Of a stretch of DNA of 64,000 nt, positions 20,984-32,012 are shown piece by piece; the stretch's first letter is position 1; each line of letters opens with the position of its first letter. Below the pieces are notes generated by a model. It was given only the letters and a program-made list of their open reading frames with translations. It ran no database searches and was not told the origin of the DNA. The position numbers and the translations under genes are program-made. This DNA is from an uncultured Pseudomonadota bacterium (GTDB lineage Bacteria; Pseudomonadota; Gammaproteobacteria; Burkholderiales; SG8-39): NCBI GenBank assembly GCA_903921325.1, contig CAIXPL010000035.1, forward strand, positions 1-64,000, given 5' to 3'.

Positions 20984-22180
20984 TCATGCGAATGCGACCT
21001 GATCGATGTGTGCTTGCGCAACCCGGCGTGCCAGAGCGTCAGCAGCGAGGGTCTGCTCGATATCGCTCACCGCACCGGGACTGATTTTCTGCAAAACCGC
21101 CTCGATCACCGATTCAATCGCGGCAAAAGGCAGGCGCTGCGCAAGGAAGGCCGCCACAGCCACTTCATTGGCTGCATTGAACGTGGCGGCCGCACTGCCA
21201 CCTGCGGCGAGCACCTCATAGGCCATGCGCAAGGCGGGAAAACGCTCGAAATCAGGCTCGGCAAATGTGAGCGTACCCACGGCCGGCAGGTTCAGGCGCT
21301 CGACACCGGCGTCGATGCGATCCGGATGGGCCAGGGCATGGGCTATCGGTGTACGCATGTCGGGCTGCCCCAACTGCGCCAGCACCGAGCCATCATCATA
21401 TTCGACCATCGAGTGAATCACGCTTTGCGGGTGCATGACGACGTGTATCTGCTCGGCTTTGGCATCAAATAACCAACGGGCTTCAATGATCTCAAGTGCC
21501 TTGTTCATCATGGTGGCCGAATCGACTGAAATCTTCTGCCCCATACGCCAGATTGGATGCGCGCAGGCCTGCTCCGGCGTCACGCCTGTCAGCTCCGCGC
21601 GGCTACGGGTGCGAAACGGACCGCCCGACCCCGTGAGTAAAATCCGCCGCACGCCCTTGCCGATGACGCGTGAACCGGGCCCTGTGCCGGGTAGACACTG
21701 AAAGACTGCATTGTGTTCGCTGTCGATCGGCAGCAGGGTCGCACCGCCGGATTTCACGGCATCGAGAAACAATTGCCCGGCCAATACCAGGGCTTCCTTG
21801 TTGGCAAGCAACACCCGTTTGCCGGCGCGCACGGCAGCCAGTGTCGGCGCGAGGCCTGCCCCGCCGACAATCGCGGCCATTACCGTATCGGCCTGCGGAT
21901 GGCAGGCCGCACGCTCGAGTGCCGCCGCACCGTAGGCAAGTTCGGTCTGTGCACTGACCGCGCGAATGCGGCCAGCCAAGGCATGCGCCTGCTCAGCGGT
22001 ACCGCACACCGCAAGCAGCGGTTTGAATTCAGCGCAAATGGAAACCAGTTGATCGCTACGTGATTGCGCAGTCGCGCTCACCAGGCGAAAACGATCCGGA
22101 TGCTGTCGCAGCACCGACAGCGTGCTCGCTCCAATCGAGCCACTGGCCCCGAGCAGGCTGACACCACGGGTCATACTCAT
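20984..22180 (-). CDS. dxr: 1-deoxy-D-xylulose 5-phosphate reductoisomerase
   Basis: Dxr (IspC) makes 2-C-methyl-D-erythritol 4-phosphate with NADPH, the first committed step of the MEP isoprenoid pathway. That pathway supplies UppS, encoded upstream in the same block. The 398-residue protein starts with the NADPH-binding VSLLGASGSIGASTL. It has the metal-binding PIDSEHNAVFQ, the GSGGPFRTRS loop and HPQSVIHSMVEYDDGS. The ATG at 22180 overlaps the cdsA stop as ATGA. Confidence 0.96.
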   Translation of the reverse strand: MSMTRGVSLLGASGSIGASTLSVLRQHPDRFRLVSATAQSRSDQLVSICAEFKPLLAVCGTAEQAHALAGRIRAVSAQTELAYGAAALERAACHPQADTVMAAIVGGAGLAPTLAAVRAGKRVLLANKEALVLAGQLFLDAVKSGGATLLPIDSEHNAVFQCLPGTGPGSRVIGKGVRRILLTGSGGPFRTRSRAELTGVTPEQACAHPIWRMGQKISVDSATMMNKALEIIEARWLFDAKAEQIHVVMHPQSVIHSMVEYDDGSVLAQLGQPDMRTPIAHALAHPDRIDAGVERLNLPAVGTLTFAEPDFERFPALRMAYEVLAAGGSAAATFNAANEVAVAAFLAQRLPFAAIESVIEAVLQKISPGAVSDIEQTLAADALARRVAQAHIDQVAFA

Positions 22181-23067
22181 GGCAGACGCGGGCCCAACAA
22201 AATCAACCACGCGGCGAGCGGCAACAGCGCAAATTGCGAGTCGAGGCGATCGAGTACTCCACCGTGACCGGGTATCAGCCAGCCACTGTCTTTGACACCG
22301 GCGTGGCGCTTCAGGCTCGACTCAAACAAGTCACCCAGTATGCTGGCCACCGCGAGCAGGCCGGTTGCAGCGAGCAACCAGCCAATCGCAGACCACCACC
22401 CGGCCTGGGCTGCCCCCTGCGCGGCGTCGCGCGCATCGAGGTACAGCCGCGCCGCGTCGCGCGCAGAAGGATCCAGCCAATAACACAGGATCAGGACGTA
22501 GAGGCAAAGCGTGAGCAAGGCGCCGAACACGCCCTCCCAGGTCTTGCCCGGACTCACCCTGGGAGCGAGTTTGTGGCGCCCAAGCCAGCGCCCGAACCCG
22601 TAGGCCGCGGTATCGGCAATCCAGGCAATGGCCATTATTCCCAGCAGTACCCATGCGCCAAGCGTACGCAACTGCAACATGGCGAGATAGGCCGGAACCA
22701 ATACCGGCAGGCCCAGAGCAGCCACGTTGCGTGAGGACACAGAAGTGGGCAGGCGCCATAGCCACAGCGGAACACCCACCAGCCAGAACAGCGCAGCGAT
22801 CCAGTACACCCAGCCGACGCGGGCCGGCATCGCGTCGCCCCAGGCAAGACCACTCCAAAGCGCACCGCCCAGGCAGAGCAGCACCACAAGCAGGACGAAT
22901 CCGTAACGTCCCATGGATCCGAGGCGGGCCAATCCGGCCCATTCAACGGCCGCCGCTCCGATCACGAGCAGCATGGCCGCACTCCAGGCCCCATCACTCA
23001 ATCCGAACAGGGCCAGGGCAAACAGCACCCCCATCACCAGCGCAGAAAGAATCCGGGTCAGCAGCAT
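22177..23067 (-). CDS. cdsA: Phosphatidate cytidylyltransferase
   Basis: CdsA makes CDP-diacylglycerol from phosphatidate and CTP for phospholipid synthesis. The 296-residue integral membrane protein has about seven to eight hydrophobic segments. The CDS signature near the C-terminus is [20 protein letters not shown]. It overlaps the end of uppS by 10 bp and dxr by 4 bp. Confidence 0.95.
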   Translation of the reverse strand: MLLTRILSALVMGVLFALALFGLSDGAWSAAMLLVIGAAAVEWAGLARLGSMGRYGFVLLVVLLCLGGALWSGLAWGDAMPARVGWVYWIAALFWLVGVPLWLWRLPTSVSSRNVAALGLPVLVPAYLAMLQLRTLGAWVLLGIMAIAWIADTAAYGFGRWLGRHKLAPRVSPGKTWEGVFGALLTLCLYVLILCYWLDPSARDAARLYLDARDAAQGAAQAGWWSAIGWLLAATGLLAVASILGDLFESSLKRHAGVKDSGWLIPGHGGVLDRLDSQFALLPLAAWLILLGPRLP

Positions 23068-23840
23068 GCTGGTGGAGCAGAGGCTGGCGCGCTCGCTTTC
23101 AACTGCTCACTGGTGCGCCCGAAGCGTCGTTCGCGACGCTGGTAAGACTCGATGGCGCGGTCGAATTCCACTTCATTGAAATCCGGCCATACCACCTCGG
23201 TGAAATACAACTCGGTATAAGCAAGCTGCCAGAGCAGAAAATTGCTGATTCGCTGCTCCCCGCCGGTGCGAATGAACAGATCGGGCTCGGGGGCATAGTG
23301 CATGGCCAGAAACGGCGCGAGCTCGGCCTCTGTCCAGCTACCCGCTCGCTCCGGCTGCGCAAGCGCGAGCGCGTTGGCCGCATGGAGAATGTCCCAGCGA
23401 CCGCCGTAATTGGCTGCCACCGTGAGGGTTAGCCGGTCATTATCCTGGGTGAGCGCGTGCGCCCGATCGATATCGGCCACCAGGGCAGGCCCAAAGGCGG
23501 CCAGATCACCGACCACGCGCAGGCGAATGCCGTTGCGGTGCAATCGTTGCACCTCGTCAGTGAGCGCGGTGCGCAGCAACTGGGTGAGCACCCCCACCTC
23601 TTCGGGCGGGCGGCGCCAGTTCTCCGAGCTGAACGCAAACAGGGTCAGGTACTGAACGCCGCGCTCGATGCACGCCCGCACCAGCGTCCGCACCGTTTCC
23701 ACGCCGCGGTGATGGCCGGCCACGCGCGGCAGAAAACGCCGCTTGGCCCACCGGCCATTGCCATCCATGATCACCGCGACATGGCGCGGCACCGCACCTA
23801 CCGCCGGAATGGTTTCGGTCGAGCTCTGATGCGTTGACAT
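23058..23840 (-). CDS. uppS: Undecaprenyl diphosphate synthase
   Basis: UppS condenses eight isopentenyl units onto farnesyl diphosphate to give the C55 lipid carrier for cell wall and LPS. The 260-residue cis-prenyltransferase has [15 protein letters not shown] with the catalytic Asp, [11 protein letters not shown], and the C-terminal [20 protein letters not shown]. It lies between frr and cdsA as in many Proteobacteria. Confidence 0.96.
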   Translation of the reverse strand: MSTHQSSTETIPAVGAVPRHVAVIMDGNGRWAKRRFLPRVAGHHRGVETVRTLVRACIERGVQYLTLFAFSSENWRRPPEEVGVLTQLLRTALTDEVQRLHRNGIRLRVVGDLAAFGPALVADIDRAHALTQDNDRLTLTVAANYGGRWDILHAANALALAQPERAGSWTEAELAPFLAMHYAPEPDLFIRTGGEQRISNFLLWQLAYTELYFTEVVWPDFNEVEFDRAIESYQRRERRFGRTSEQLKASAPASAPPACC

Positions 23841-23854
23841 GTGAAGGGTGCCGC

Positions 23855-24418
23855 TCAGACTGTGAGCAGTTCCTGCTCCTTCGCCTGCACTGCCCGATCC
23901 ACCTCGCCAATGAACCGGTCGGTCAGCTTTTGCACCTCGTCCTGTGCACGCCGCTCCTCATCCTCAGCAATGAGCTTGGCCTTCAGGGTGTCTTTCAACG
24001 CAGAGTTGGCATCGCGGCGCAAATTACGAATGGCCACCTTGGCATTTTCACCTTCGGTCTTGACGATGCGCGCGAGATCGCGTCGGCGTTCCTCGGTAAG
24101 CGCAGGCATCGGCACGCGCACGACGTCACCCTGGCTTGATGGATTCAAGCCCAGGTCGGATTCACGAATCGCCTTCTCGATGGCGGCCACCATCTTTTTT
24201 TCCCACGGACTGACCGTGATGGTGCGCGCATCGGCCAGCGCCACGTTGGCGACCTGCGAGATCGCCGTCGCTGTGCCGTAGTAATCGACCATGACGTGAT
24301 CGAGCAGCCCGGTGTGCGCGCGCCCGGTGCGGATCTTGCCCAGATCGGTGCGCAGGGCCTCCAGAGACTTCTGCATCTTCTGTTCTGCCGCCTGTTTAAT
24401 CTCTGTCACGCTCGCCAT
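23855..24418 (-). CDS. frr: Ribosome recycling factor
   Basis: RRF splits the post-termination ribosome together with EF-G. The 187-residue protein has the three-helix bundle composition, with [27 protein letters not shown] and the conserved [21 protein letters not shown] segments (shown in part). It follows pyrH by 11 bp. Confidence 0.96.
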   Translation of the reverse strand: MASVTEIKQAAEQKMQKSLEALRTDLGKIRTGRAHTGLLDHVMVDYYGTATAISQVANVALADARTITVSPWEKKMVAAIEKAIRESDLGLNPSSQGDVVRVPMPALTEERRRDLARIVKTEGENAKVAIRNLRRDANSALKDTLKAKLIAEDEERRAQDEVQKLTDRFIGEVDRAVQAKEQELLTV

Positions 24419-24429
24419 GATAGTTCCTG

Positions 24430-25146
24430 TCAGTTGTGCACCAGAGTGCCCTCGGGCTCGCCCATCACGACGCGCAGCAGCGCACCTGGTTTTGAAATGC
24501 TGAAGACGATGATAGGCAGACGCTGGTCACGGCACAAGGCCAGCGCCGTCGCATCCATCACACCCAGATGGCGTGCAATCGCCTCGTCGAAACTGACTTT
24601 TTCGTAGCGCACCGCGCTCGGCACCGTCTTCGGATCGGCCGTGTAGACGCCATCGACCTTGGTTGCCTTCAACACCACCTGGGCCTCGATCTCGCGCCCG
24701 CGCAATGCGGCCGCGGTGTCGGTGGTGAAAAACGGATTGCCGGTGCCGGCGGCGAAAATCACCACCTTGCCTTCTTCCAGATAGCGTATGGCCTTGGCGC
24801 GGATATAGGGTTCGACGACCGGTTCGACATTGAGCGCGGACTGCACCCGCACATTGAGCCCCTGATGGCGCATCACGTCCTGTAGCGCGAGCGCATTCAT
24901 GATGGTGGCGAGCATGCCGACATAGTCGGCGGTGGCCCGGTCCATGCCGGAGGCGCCCAGCGCGACGCCGCGGAATATATTGCCACCACCGATCACCACA
25001 CCGACCTCAACGCCGAGGGCAACCACCGAGGCCACCTCGTTGACCGTCCACTCGATGACCGCGCGATTGATGCCAAAAGGGTCATCGCCCATCAGCGCTT
25101 CGCCTGAGAGCTTCAGCAGAATGCGGGTGTAGCGAGGCTCGCTCAT
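24430..25146 (-). CDS. pyrH: Uridylate kinase
   Basis: PyrH phosphorylates UMP to UDP. It is a hexameric amino-acid-kinase-fold enzyme, distinct from eukaryotic UMP kinases. The 238-residue protein has [44 protein letters not shown] and [19 protein letters not shown], all family signatures. It is preceded by two small hairpins that separate it from tsf. Confidence 0.96.
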   Translation of the reverse strand: MSEPRYTRILLKLSGEALMGDDPFGINRAVIEWTVNEVASVVALGVEVGVVIGGGNIFRGVALGASGMDRATADYVGMLATIMNALALQDVMRHQGLNVRVQSALNVEPVVEPYIRAKAIRYLEEGKVVIFAAGTGNPFFTTDTAAALRGREIEAQVVLKATKVDGVYTADPKTVPSAVRYEKVSFDEAIARHLGVMDATALALCRDQRLPIIVFSISKPGALLRVVMGEPEGTLVHN

Positions 25147-25177
25147 ACCTGATTACCCATGGATCAGAGACTGCATT

Positions 25178-25217
25178 CTCGAATCTCGAGGCCGGTGCGG
25201 CGTGCCGCCATCACCGG
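25178..25217 (-). other. Two tandem hairpins between tsf and pyrH
   Basis: On the mRNA (minus) strand, a GC-rich hairpin closed by CCGGTG/CACCGG with an inner GGCG/CGCC stem (25192-25217) is followed by CTCGA-ATC-TCGAG (25178-25190; palindromic arms). No T run follows. They may tune readthrough or mRNA processing between translation-factor genes and pyrH. Confidence 0.4.
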
Positions 25218-25224
25218 CTTCGAC

Positions 25225-26100
25225 CTACTGCCGTGCCGCTTGCTTGCGCACTTCTTCGGCGAAGTCTTCCTGCTTCTTCTCGATCCCCTCGCCCACCACA
25301 AAGAAGCGATACCGGTTCAGGTGCGCTTTGCGCGCGGCCAACATCTTCTCGACCGTCAGCTTGTCGTCCTTCACAAACGGCTGCCCCAACAGGCTGATAT
25401 CGGCAAGAAACTTGTTGATGCCGCCTTCGATCATCTTGGCCACGATTTCGGCCGGCTTGCCTGATTCGCTTGCTCGTGCCGCAAGGATATCGCGCTCACG
25501 TGCAATCGTGTTGGCATCGACCTGATCGCGCGACATGAATTGCGGTTTGGAGAATGCGATGTGCATGGCCAGATCCTTGCCGGTCGTCTCATCGCCATCC
25601 AGATCCACCAGTACGCCGATGCGCACGCCGTGCAGGTAGGAGGCCACCCGGGTTTGACTTTCCATACGCTCGAACCGGCGAATGCTCATGTTCTCGCCAA
25701 TTTTCTGAACCAGCGCCTGGCGTCGGGCTTCGACGGTCACGCCATCGATGTCGAGGGCTGACAGGGCGGCGACATCGGCCGGTGCGGCCAGGGCCACCTT
25801 TTCAGCGAGCGTGCGCGCGAATTCCAGAAAATCGGTGTTCTTGCTGACGAAGTCGGTCTCGCAGTTCAACTCGACCATCGCCGCGAGCTTGCCATCGGCT
25901 GCGCTGTACAGACCGATCACGCCTTCGGCTGCGATGCGGGCTGCTGCCTTGCTCGCCTTGGCGCCGCTTTTGATGCGCAGCAGCTCTTCGGCTTTCTCCG
26001 CATTGCCCTGCGCTTCTTCGAGCGCCTTCTTGCATTCCATCATGCCGAGCCCGGTGCGCTCGCGCAGTTCTTTGACCATCGCTGCCGTAATGTCAGCCAT
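25225..26100 (-). CDS. tsf: Elongation factor Ts
   Basis: EF-Ts is the guanine-nucleotide exchange factor for EF-Tu. The 291-residue protein has the N-terminal UBA-like domain with [19 protein letters not shown], then [22 protein letters not shown], where the TDFV motif contacts EF-Tu, and a dimerisation region. It follows rpsB behind an intrinsic terminator-like hairpin, so part of its expression depends on readthrough. Confidence 0.97.
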   Translation of the reverse strand: MADITAAMVKELRERTGLGMMECKKALEEAQGNAEKAEELLRIKSGAKASKAAARIAAEGVIGLYSAADGKLAAMVELNCETDFVSKNTDFLEFARTLAEKVALAAPADVAALSALDIDGVTVEARRQALVQKIGENMSIRRFERMESQTRVASYLHGVRIGVLVDLDGDETTGKDLAMHIAFSKPQFMSRDQVDANTIARERDILAARASESGKPAEIVAKMIEGGINKFLADISLLGQPFVKDDKLTVEKMLAARKAHLNRYRFFVVGEGIEKKQEDFAEEVRKQAARQ

Positions 26101-26112
26101 TCTTGAACTCCC

Positions 26113-26139
26113 AAAAAAAGGGGCGTCGAACGCCCCTTT
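26113..26139 (-). terminator. Intrinsic terminator/attenuator between rpsB and tsf
   Basis: On the minus strand the sequence is AAAGGGGCG, loop TTCGA, CGCCCCTTT, then further T residues (seven T in a row in total). A 9-bp GC-rich stem followed by a T run is a textbook intrinsic terminator. It lies between rpsB and tsf, where Escherichia coli also has a partial terminator. Confidence 0.9.
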
Positions 26140-26165
26140 CGATTGCTGTGATCAAATCGCCGAGG

Positions 26166-26903
26166 TTAGGCCTCAGCCACCTCGACAAACTCATCGGATG
26201 CCGCTTCGATGATTTCCTGCAAAGACTGGTCACGCCCTTCGAGAATGGCATCAGCCACCCCGGCGGCGTACAGCCGGATCGCGCGGCTCGAATCATCATT
26301 GCCCGGGATCACATGGGTGATGCCCTCAGGCGTATGGTTCGTATCGACCACGCCAATCACCGGAATACCCAGTTTGCCGGCCTCTTCGACCGCGCCCTTC
26401 TGGTAGCCCACGTCGATGATGAAAATGGCATCAGGCAGACGGTCAAGGTCGCGAATTCCACCAAGGCTGCGATTGAGCTTCTCCAGGTCGCGCTGAAAGG
26501 ACAGCGCTTCCTTCTTGGGCAGCTTCTCGACGCTGCCATCTTCCACCATTGCCAGCATGTCCTTCAATCGCTTGATGGACTGGCGCACGGTCTTGAAATT
26601 GGTAAGCATGCCGCCAAGCCAGCGATGATCGACATACGGAGCGCCAGCGCGTTGCGCCTCTTCAGCCACGATCTCGCGCGCCTGACGCTTGGTGCCGACA
26701 AACAGGATCGTGCCCTTGTTGGCCGAGATCTTGCGCACCACGTTCATCGCCTCCTGATACATCACCATCGTCTTTTCCAGATTGATGATGTGGATCTTGT
26801 TGCGATGGCCGAAAATGAAAGGCGACATCTTCGGGTTCCAGAACCGGGTCTGGTGGCCGAAATGCACGCCGGCCTCAAGCATTTGACGCATGGTAACTGC
26901 CAT
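26166..26903 (-). CDS. rpsB: 30S ribosomal protein S2
   Basis: S2 is a late-assembling small-subunit protein needed to bind S1. The 245-residue product starts [25 protein letters not shown], with the family signature HFGHQ. It continues with [16 protein letters not shown] and ends in a short acidic tail. The ATG at 26903 was chosen; the longer frame upstream is leader sequence. A leader of about 160 nt runs from the promoter at 27070-27099. In Proteobacteria S2 represses its own operon through the leader, so the same may hold here. Confidence 0.97.
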   Translation of the reverse strand: MAVTMRQMLEAGVHFGHQTRFWNPKMSPFIFGHRNKIHIINLEKTMVMYQEAMNVVRKISANKGTILFVGTKRQAREIVAEEAQRAGAPYVDHRWLGGMLTNFKTVRQSIKRLKDMLAMVEDGSVEKLPKKEALSFQRDLEKLNRSLGGIRDLDRLPDAIFIIDVGYQKGAVEEAGKLGIPVIGVVDTNHTPEGITHVIPGNDDSSRAIRLYAAGVADAILEGRDQSLQEIIEAASDEFVEVAEA

Positions 26904-27069
26904 TTGAACGACTCCTTCCTCAGGGTTGGGTCTACCGCTCGGTCCAGTAGAGCGCCACTCACCTGACAAGGTCGCGTGGTGCTCACCCCAAGGGGCCGGC
27001 GGGCGAATCGGATGTTGCGGGCTCCGTGTTCCCGTCGCGAACGCACCAATGCGATCACGATAACCACCC

Positions 27070-27099
27070 ATTGTACTGTGACTTTCCCTTTGGTATCAA
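27070..27099 (-). promoter_or_regulatory. Sigma-70 promoter of rpsB-tsf
   Basis: On the minus strand TTGATA (27094-27099) and TACAAT (27070-27075) are spaced by 18 bp, a good housekeeping promoter. Transcription would start near 27063, giving an rpsB leader of about 160 nt. It sits in the divergent gap with map. Confidence 0.75.
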
Positions 27100-27201
27100 G
27101 CCGTTCTCTGGTAACATCGTGTCGCCCGCGGTGTAATCGGCCAGCCGGGCGCTTGCCTGCCCGCTCGCCGGGCACGTGTCCGCACATTCGTAGAGTCAAA
27201 C

Positions 27202-28023
27202 ATGCCTATTTCCATAAAAACAGCTGACGATATCGAGGCAATGCGCGTCGCCGGACGACTTGGCGCCGAAGTGCTGGATTTCATCGCGCCCTACGTGAAA
27301 CCCGGGGTCACTACGGGCGAACTCGATCGGCTGTGCCATGACTACATGGTCAACGTACAGCAGACCGTCCCGGCCCCCCTCAACTATGCCCCGTCAGGGT
27401 ACAAGCCCTTTCCAAAGTCGATCTGCACGTCGGTAAATCATCAGGTCTGCCACGGCATCCCGGGCGATCGGGTGTTGCGCTCCGGGGATATCGTCAATCT
27501 GGACATCACGGTCATCAAGGATGGCTGGCATGGCGACACCAGTCGCATGTTTCTGGTGGGCGAGGCGTCGATCCAGGCCCGCCGCCTGTGTGAGATCACC
27601 TACGAATGCATGTGGCGCGGCATTGCCACCGTCGCCCCCGGTGCGAGTCTGGGTGACATCGGTTGGGCGATTCAAAGCTATGCCGAGGCCAGCGGCTATA
27701 GCGTGGTGCGCGAATTCTGCGGCCATGGCATTGGCCGGCGCTTCCATGAAGAGCCACAAGTTGTGCACTACGGTCGCCCTGGCACCGGACTGCGTCTGCA
27801 ACCGGGCATGATTTTCACGATCGAGCCCATGATCAATGCGGGCAAAGCAGCGATTCGTGAAATGGCCGATGGCTGGACCATCGTGACCAAGGACCACAGC
27901 CTGTCGGCACAGTGGGAACACACCGTGCTTGTCACCGCCAATGGCTACGAGGTTCTTACCTGCTCGGCCGGCATGCCAGCGCCGCCGCGCAGCATTACCG
28001 AGAAGGCAACCGCGTCCGCCTGA
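27202..28023 (+). CDS. map: Methionine aminopeptidase, type I
   Basis: Map removes the initiator methionine from nascent proteins. The 273-residue pita-bread enzyme has all five metal ligands in their usual contexts: two Asp in NLDITVIKDGWHGDTSRMF, His in CGHGIGRRFHEEP, Glu in TIEPMI and Glu in QWEHTVLV. ICTSVNHQVCHGIP near residue 75 is also typical. It is divergent from rpsB and 13 bp upstream of glnD. The map/rpsB pairing is conserved in Proteobacteria. Confidence 0.96.
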   Translation: MPISIKTADDIEAMRVAGRLGAEVLDFIAPYVKPGVTTGELDRLCHDYMVNVQQTVPAPLNYAPSGYKPFPKSICTSVNHQVCHGIPGDRVLRSGDIVNLDITVIKDGWHGDTSRMFLVGEASIQARRLCEITYECMWRGIATVAPGASLGDIGWAIQSYAEASGYSVVREFCGHGIGRRFHEEPQVVHYGRPGTGLRLQPGMIFTIEPMINAGKAAIREMADGWTIVTKDHSLSAQWEHTVLVTANGYEVLTCSAGMPAPPRSITEKATASA

Positions 28024-28036
28024 TCGAGCCGCGCGC

Positions 28037-30586
28037 ATGGCCCCGTTAGCTGAGCTGCGCCAGTCGCTGCGCGATGCCCGTCATGCCCTGTTCGCAGGGT
28101 ACGGTGCCGCGCCGGCGACCCGGTCGTTTCTGCGCGGCCACAGTCGGCTGGTCGATCGCTTCGTGCGCGAGTTGTGGGATAGCGCCGGGCTGCCATCGGA
28201 TTGCGCACTGCTCGCGGTTGGCGGCTACGGTCGCGCCGAATTGTTTCCGTACTCCGATGTCGATCTGCTGATACTGGTGCCGGCCCGCACTGCGAGTGCC
28301 CCGGAGGAGGCGATCGCGCAGTTCGTGCGCAATCTATGGGACATCGGCATCGAGCTTGGCCATTCGGTTCGCACGGTGGCTCAGTGCGATGAGGAAGCGA
28401 GCAAGGATGTCACGGTTGCCACCGCATTGCTCGAGGCGCGCCGGATCAGCGGCAGCCTGGCCCTGTTCAGAGTGTTTGACAGAGTCGTGCGACAACGCAC
28501 CGATGCCGAGGGGTTCGTGCGCGCCAAACGGCTCGAACAGGCTCAACGCCACGAGAAATTCCACAACACCCCATTCAGCCTCGAGCCCAATCTCAAAGAG
28601 GGGCCCGGCGCTCTGCGCGATATTCACGTTGTGCGTTGGGTCTGTGCCGCACAGCGCCTGGGCCATCGCTGGCGCGATCTGGCTGAGTCCGGTTTGCTGA
28701 CCCTGGCCGAGTCGCGTCAGATCGCGCGCCTCGAGGTATTTCTGTCCGATGTGCGGATTCGCCTGCATCTGCTCGCCGGGCGGCGCGAGGATCGCTTGCT
28801 CTTTGAGTACCAGGCCGGCCTCGCCACCCAGTTCGGCGTTCGCGCCGAAGGATCGCGCCGGGCAAGCGAGCGTTTCATGCAGCGTTACTACCGCAGCATC
28901 AAGCTCATCGCGCAATTGAACACCATCGTTTTGCAGAATCTGCGCTCGGTCGGTGCACTCGCCGAGTACTCACCGGCGCGGGTGATTGATGAGCATTTCC
29001 AGGTTGTCCACGACCTGCTCGATGTGCGCGATGAGGACGTGTTCCAGAACGCCCCACACGCCATTCTGGAGGGGTTCTTGTGGCTGCAGCGCGACGCCTC
29101 GCTGCAGGGGATGAGCGCGCGCACCCTGCGCAGTCTGTGGCGGGCGCGCCAACGCATTGATCCGCGATTCCGCGCCAACCCGGCCAATAGAACGCTGTTT
29201 CTTCAGTTGCTCAAGAGCCCGCGCGGCATCGTGCATGAGCTGCGCCGGATGAATCAATACGACATTCTGGGTCGCTATCTGCCGGCCTTTGGCCGTATCG
29301 TCGGCCAGATGCAGCACGACCTGTTTCACGTGTACACGGTCGATCAGCACATCCTGATGGTCGTGCGCAATCTGCGCCGCTTTACGATGGTGGAATTCAG
29401 CCATGAGTATCCGGAATGCTCACGTCTGATCGCCAATTTTGACCGGCACTGGTTGCTCTACCTTGCAGCGATCTTTCACGACATCGCAAAAGGCCGCGGT
29501 GGCGATCACTCCAAGCTCGGTCGGGTCGACGCCGAGCGTTTCTGCCGTCTGCATCGCTTGCCCGAGGACGAAGCGGCACTGGTTTGTTTTCTGGTCGAGC
29601 AGCACCTCACCATGTCGGCGGTGGCGCAAAAGTCCGATTTGACCGATCCACGGGTGATCACCGCGTTCGCCAGTACCGTTGGCACAGAGCGCAACCTGGT
29701 TGCGCTTTACCTGTTCACCATTGCCGATATTCGTGGCACCAGCCCCAAAGTGTGGAATGGCTGGAAGGCCAAGCTGCTCGAAGACCTCTATCGCCTCACC
29801 TTGCGCGTGCTGCAGCATGGCGAACCGTCCTATGATCGCGATGTCGAGCACAAACAGGCCGAAGCACTGCGCCTGATTCGGCTGCAGGCTCTACCTGATT
29901 CGGCCAAGGATCTGCTGTGGCGCCAGCTCGATGTCTCCTATTTTCTGCGCCATGATGCGAAGGAGATTGCTTGGCATGCCGGCAGTTTGCACTACCGGGT
30001 CGATGCCCACGAGTCGGTGGTGTGTGCCCGCCTGGCCGAGTTCGGCGAGGGCATTCAGACACTGATCTACACGCGCGACCAGCGCGACCTGTTCGCACGA
30101 ATCTGCGGCTTCTTTGACTCAATCCGGTTCAGCATCGTCGAGGCAAAAATTCACACCACCCGGCACGGCTATGCGCTCGATTCGTTTCATGTCCTGTCGC
30201 CTGAGCCCGATCCGTCCTACCGTGAAATGATGGCCATGATCGAATATGAGTTGCCGCGCCAACTGGCCGCGGGCACACCGCTGCGCCCGCCCAGTCGCGG
30301 GCGCATCTCGCGCCAGCTCGCGCAGTTTCCGATTGAGCCACAAGTGCGCATACAACCGGATGAGCGGGGCAAGTACTGGTCGCTCTCGGTGATCGCTGGT
30401 GATCGGCCCGGCCTGTTGCATGCCATCGCTGCCACGTTCAACAAATACGGGATCAATATCCACGCCGCCAGGGTCAATACCCTCGGTGAACGGGCCGAGG
30501 ACGTGTTCGTCATCGACGGCGAAATTCTCTTCAACCCGCGCTCGATGCTCTCCCTTGAGACCGAACTGGTCGAGACGCTGCGCTGA
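28037..30586 (+). CDS. glnD: Bifunctional uridylyltransferase / uridylyl-removing enzyme GlnD
   Basis: GlnD senses glutamine. It uridylylates PII proteins when nitrogen is scarce and removes UMP when it is abundant. The 849-residue protein has a nucleotidyltransferase domain with LLAVGGYGRAELFPYSDVDL, an HD hydrolase domain with LAAIFHDIAKGRGGDHSKLG, and two C-terminal ACT domains that bind glutamine (TRDQRDLFARICGFFDSIR and SVIAGDRPGLLHAIAATFNK). I chose the ATG at 28037; the longer frame begins inside map. Its glnB or glnK partner is not in the window. Confidence 0.96.
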   Translation: MAPLAELRQSLRDARHALFAGYGAAPATRSFLRGHSRLVDRFVRELWDSAGLPSDCALLAVGGYGRAELFPYSDVDLLILVPARTASAPEEAIAQFVRNLWDIGIELGHSVRTVAQCDEEASKDVTVATALLEARRISGSLALFRVFDRVVRQRTDAEGFVRAKRLEQAQRHEKFHNTPFSLEPNLKEGPGALRDIHVVRWVCAAQRLGHRWRDLAESGLLTLAESRQIARLEVFLSDVRIRLHLLAGRREDRLLFEYQAGLATQFGVRAEGSRRASERFMQRYYRSIKLIAQLNTIVLQNLRSVGALAEYSPARVIDEHFQVVHDLLDVRDEDVFQNAPHAILEGFLWLQRDASLQGMSARTLRSLWRARQRIDPRFRANPANRTLFLQLLKSPRGIVHELRRMNQYDILGRYLPAFGRIVGQMQHDLFHVYTVDQHILMVVRNLRRFTMVEFSHEYPECSRLIANFDRHWLLYLAAIFHDIAKGRGGDHSKLGRVDAERFCRLHRLPEDEAALVCFLVEQHLTMSAVAQKSDLTDPRVITAFASTVGTERNLVALYLFTIADIRGTSPKVWNGWKAKLLEDLYRLTLRVLQHGEPSYDRDVEHKQAEALRLIRLQALPDSAKDLLWRQLDVSYFLRHDAKEIAWHAGSLHYRVDAHESVVCARLAEFGEGIQTLIYTRDQRDLFARICGFFDSIRFSIVEAKIHTTRHGYALDSFHVLSPEPDPSYREMMAMIEYELPRQLAAGTPLRPPSRGRISRQLAQFPIEPQVRIQPDERGKYWSLSVIAGDRPGLLHAIAATFNKYGINIHAARVNTLGERAEDVFVIDGEILFNPRSMLSLETELVETLR

Positions 30587-30696
30587 CGCGGCGGCACCCC
30601 GGGCGGCTGCGGCAAGGCGCATTCGCATCACTGCGTTGATCGAACCCTTTGCCGTGCTGCACACCCACACCGTTGCGACACCAGGCAACAGCGGCG

Positions 30697-31236
30697 CTAG
30701 GTATCGCCCTCAGGCGCTGCGCCGATCGATTTGAACAGCACATCGGTAAACCCGAACAGGCTCAAATCGCGCATGCGGTGCGGGTACAGAATGCCATCGA
30801 GGTGATCGACCTCATGCTGCACCACACGCGCATGAAATCCCTCGACGGTGCGCTCGAAGAACTGGCCGTTTTCATCGTACCCGGCGTAATGCAGATGGCG
30901 CCAGCGCGGCACCACGCCACGCAGCCCGGGCACCGACAGGCAGCCCTCCCAGCCCGGTTCCTCTTCTTCACCCAGTGCAGTGAGCAGCGGATTGATGAGT
31001 ACCGTTGGCGGTACTTCGGGCGCATCCGGGTAGCGGCGCTGCCCGCCCGCCCCGAAAATCACCACGCGCAGTGGCACGCCGATCTGCGGCGCAGCGAGCC
31101 CTGCGCCGTCCTCATGCGCCATGGTGTCGCGCATGTCCTGCAACAGGGCACGCAGTGCCGCGCCAGCGAAATCGGTCACCGGCTGCGAGACCTGCAGCAG
31201 CCGCGGATCGCCCATGCGCAGCACCTCGCGGATCAT
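30697..31236 (-). CDS. def: Peptide deformylase
   Basis: Def removes the N-formyl group from new proteins before Map acts. The 179-residue metalloenzyme has the three motifs [15 protein letters not shown] (metal ligand Cys99) and QHEVDHLDG (His141, Glu142, His145). Unlike many genomes, it is not next to fmt. It starts 4 bp inside the end of the downstream-facing phosphorylase unit and is convergent with glnD across 110 bp that hold no clear terminator. Confidence 0.96.
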   Translation of the reverse strand: MIREVLRMGDPRLLQVSQPVTDFAGAALRALLQDMRDTMAHEDGAGLAAPQIGVPLRVVIFGAGGQRRYPDAPEVPPTVLINPLLTALGEEEEPGWEGCLSVPGLRGVVPRWRHLHYAGYDENGQFFERTVEGFHARVVQHEVDHLDGILYPHRMRDLSLFGFTDVLFKSIGAAPEGDT

Positions 31237-32012
31237 GCTGCGCTCCGGCTGAATTCAGCGGCGAGCGCGGTGATGATCCGGTGCGCCCGTTGCATCGCCT
31301 GAGCAAGCACCTGCTCGATGGCGTCAAGGCGGATCACCGTTGCGCTGGTGCCACGGCCGGCGGCAGGATTGGCCACGACGGCCAGCGTTGCATAGTCAAG
31401 ATTGAGCTCGCGCGCAAGCACGGTCTCAGGCATCCCGGTCATGCCGACCAGATCACAGCCGTCGCGCTCCATGCGCGTAATCTCGGCGGCCGTCTCCAGC
31501 CGCGGACCCTGGGTCGCCCCATAGGTCGCCTGCTCGATGATCGGCTCGCCGCAGCGGTGCGCCGCCGCGCGCACCTGGGCGCGCAGGCTCATCGAATACG
31601 GTTCGGTGAAATCCACGTGGGTGACCGGGTTGTCCACGCCCTCGAAAAAGGTGCTGCCGCGGCCCCAGGTGTAGTCAATGATCTGATCGGGAAGCACCAG
31701 CGAACCGGGCACACAATCGGCCCGAATGCCACCGACTGAGGCGACGGATATCACCTGCTGGACACCGACCTCGCGCAATGCCCAGATGTTGGCACGGTAG
31801 TTCACCTCGTGCGGCGCGATGGTGTGCCCGAAGCCATGGCGCGGCAGGAACACGACCGGACAGCCGGCAAGGCGGCCCAGTGCCAACGCCCCGGACGGTT
31901 CGCCCCACGGCGTGCGAACCACCCGGCGTTCGGTGAGTTCCAGCGTGGACAGGCTCGACAGGCCACTGCCACCAATGATGCCGAGCGGTCGTGTTGGCAG
32001 GGCGCTAGTCAT
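31233..32012 (-). CDS. Methylthioadenosine/methylthioinosine phosphorylase
   Basis: This 259-residue enzyme of the purine nucleoside phosphorylase superfamily (MTAP branch) should cleave a methylthio-nucleoside with phosphate to give the base and 5-methylthioribose 1-phosphate. It starts [12 protein letters not shown], with [35 protein letters not shown] and [17 protein letters not shown]. From memory it resembles Pseudomonas aeruginosa PA3004, which prefers 5'-methylthioinosine, more than the adenosine-specific enzymes. If so, the base released is hypoxanthine, which the next gene, hpt, would salvage. The 4-bp overlap with hpt supports that pathway reading. Substrate preference remains an inference. 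Confidence 0.85.
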   Translation of the reverse strand: MTSALPTRPLGIIGGSGLSSLSTLELTERRVVRTPWGEPSGALALGRLAGCPVVFLPRHGFGHTIAPHEVNYRANIWALREVGVQQVISVASVGGIRADCVPGSLVLPDQIIDYTWGRGSTFFEGVDNPVTHVDFTEPYSMSLRAQVRAAAHRCGEPIIEQATYGATQGPRLETAAEITRMERDGCDLVGMTGMPETVLARELNLDYATLAVVANPAAGRGTSATVIRLDAIEQVLAQAMQRAHRIITALAAEFSRSAA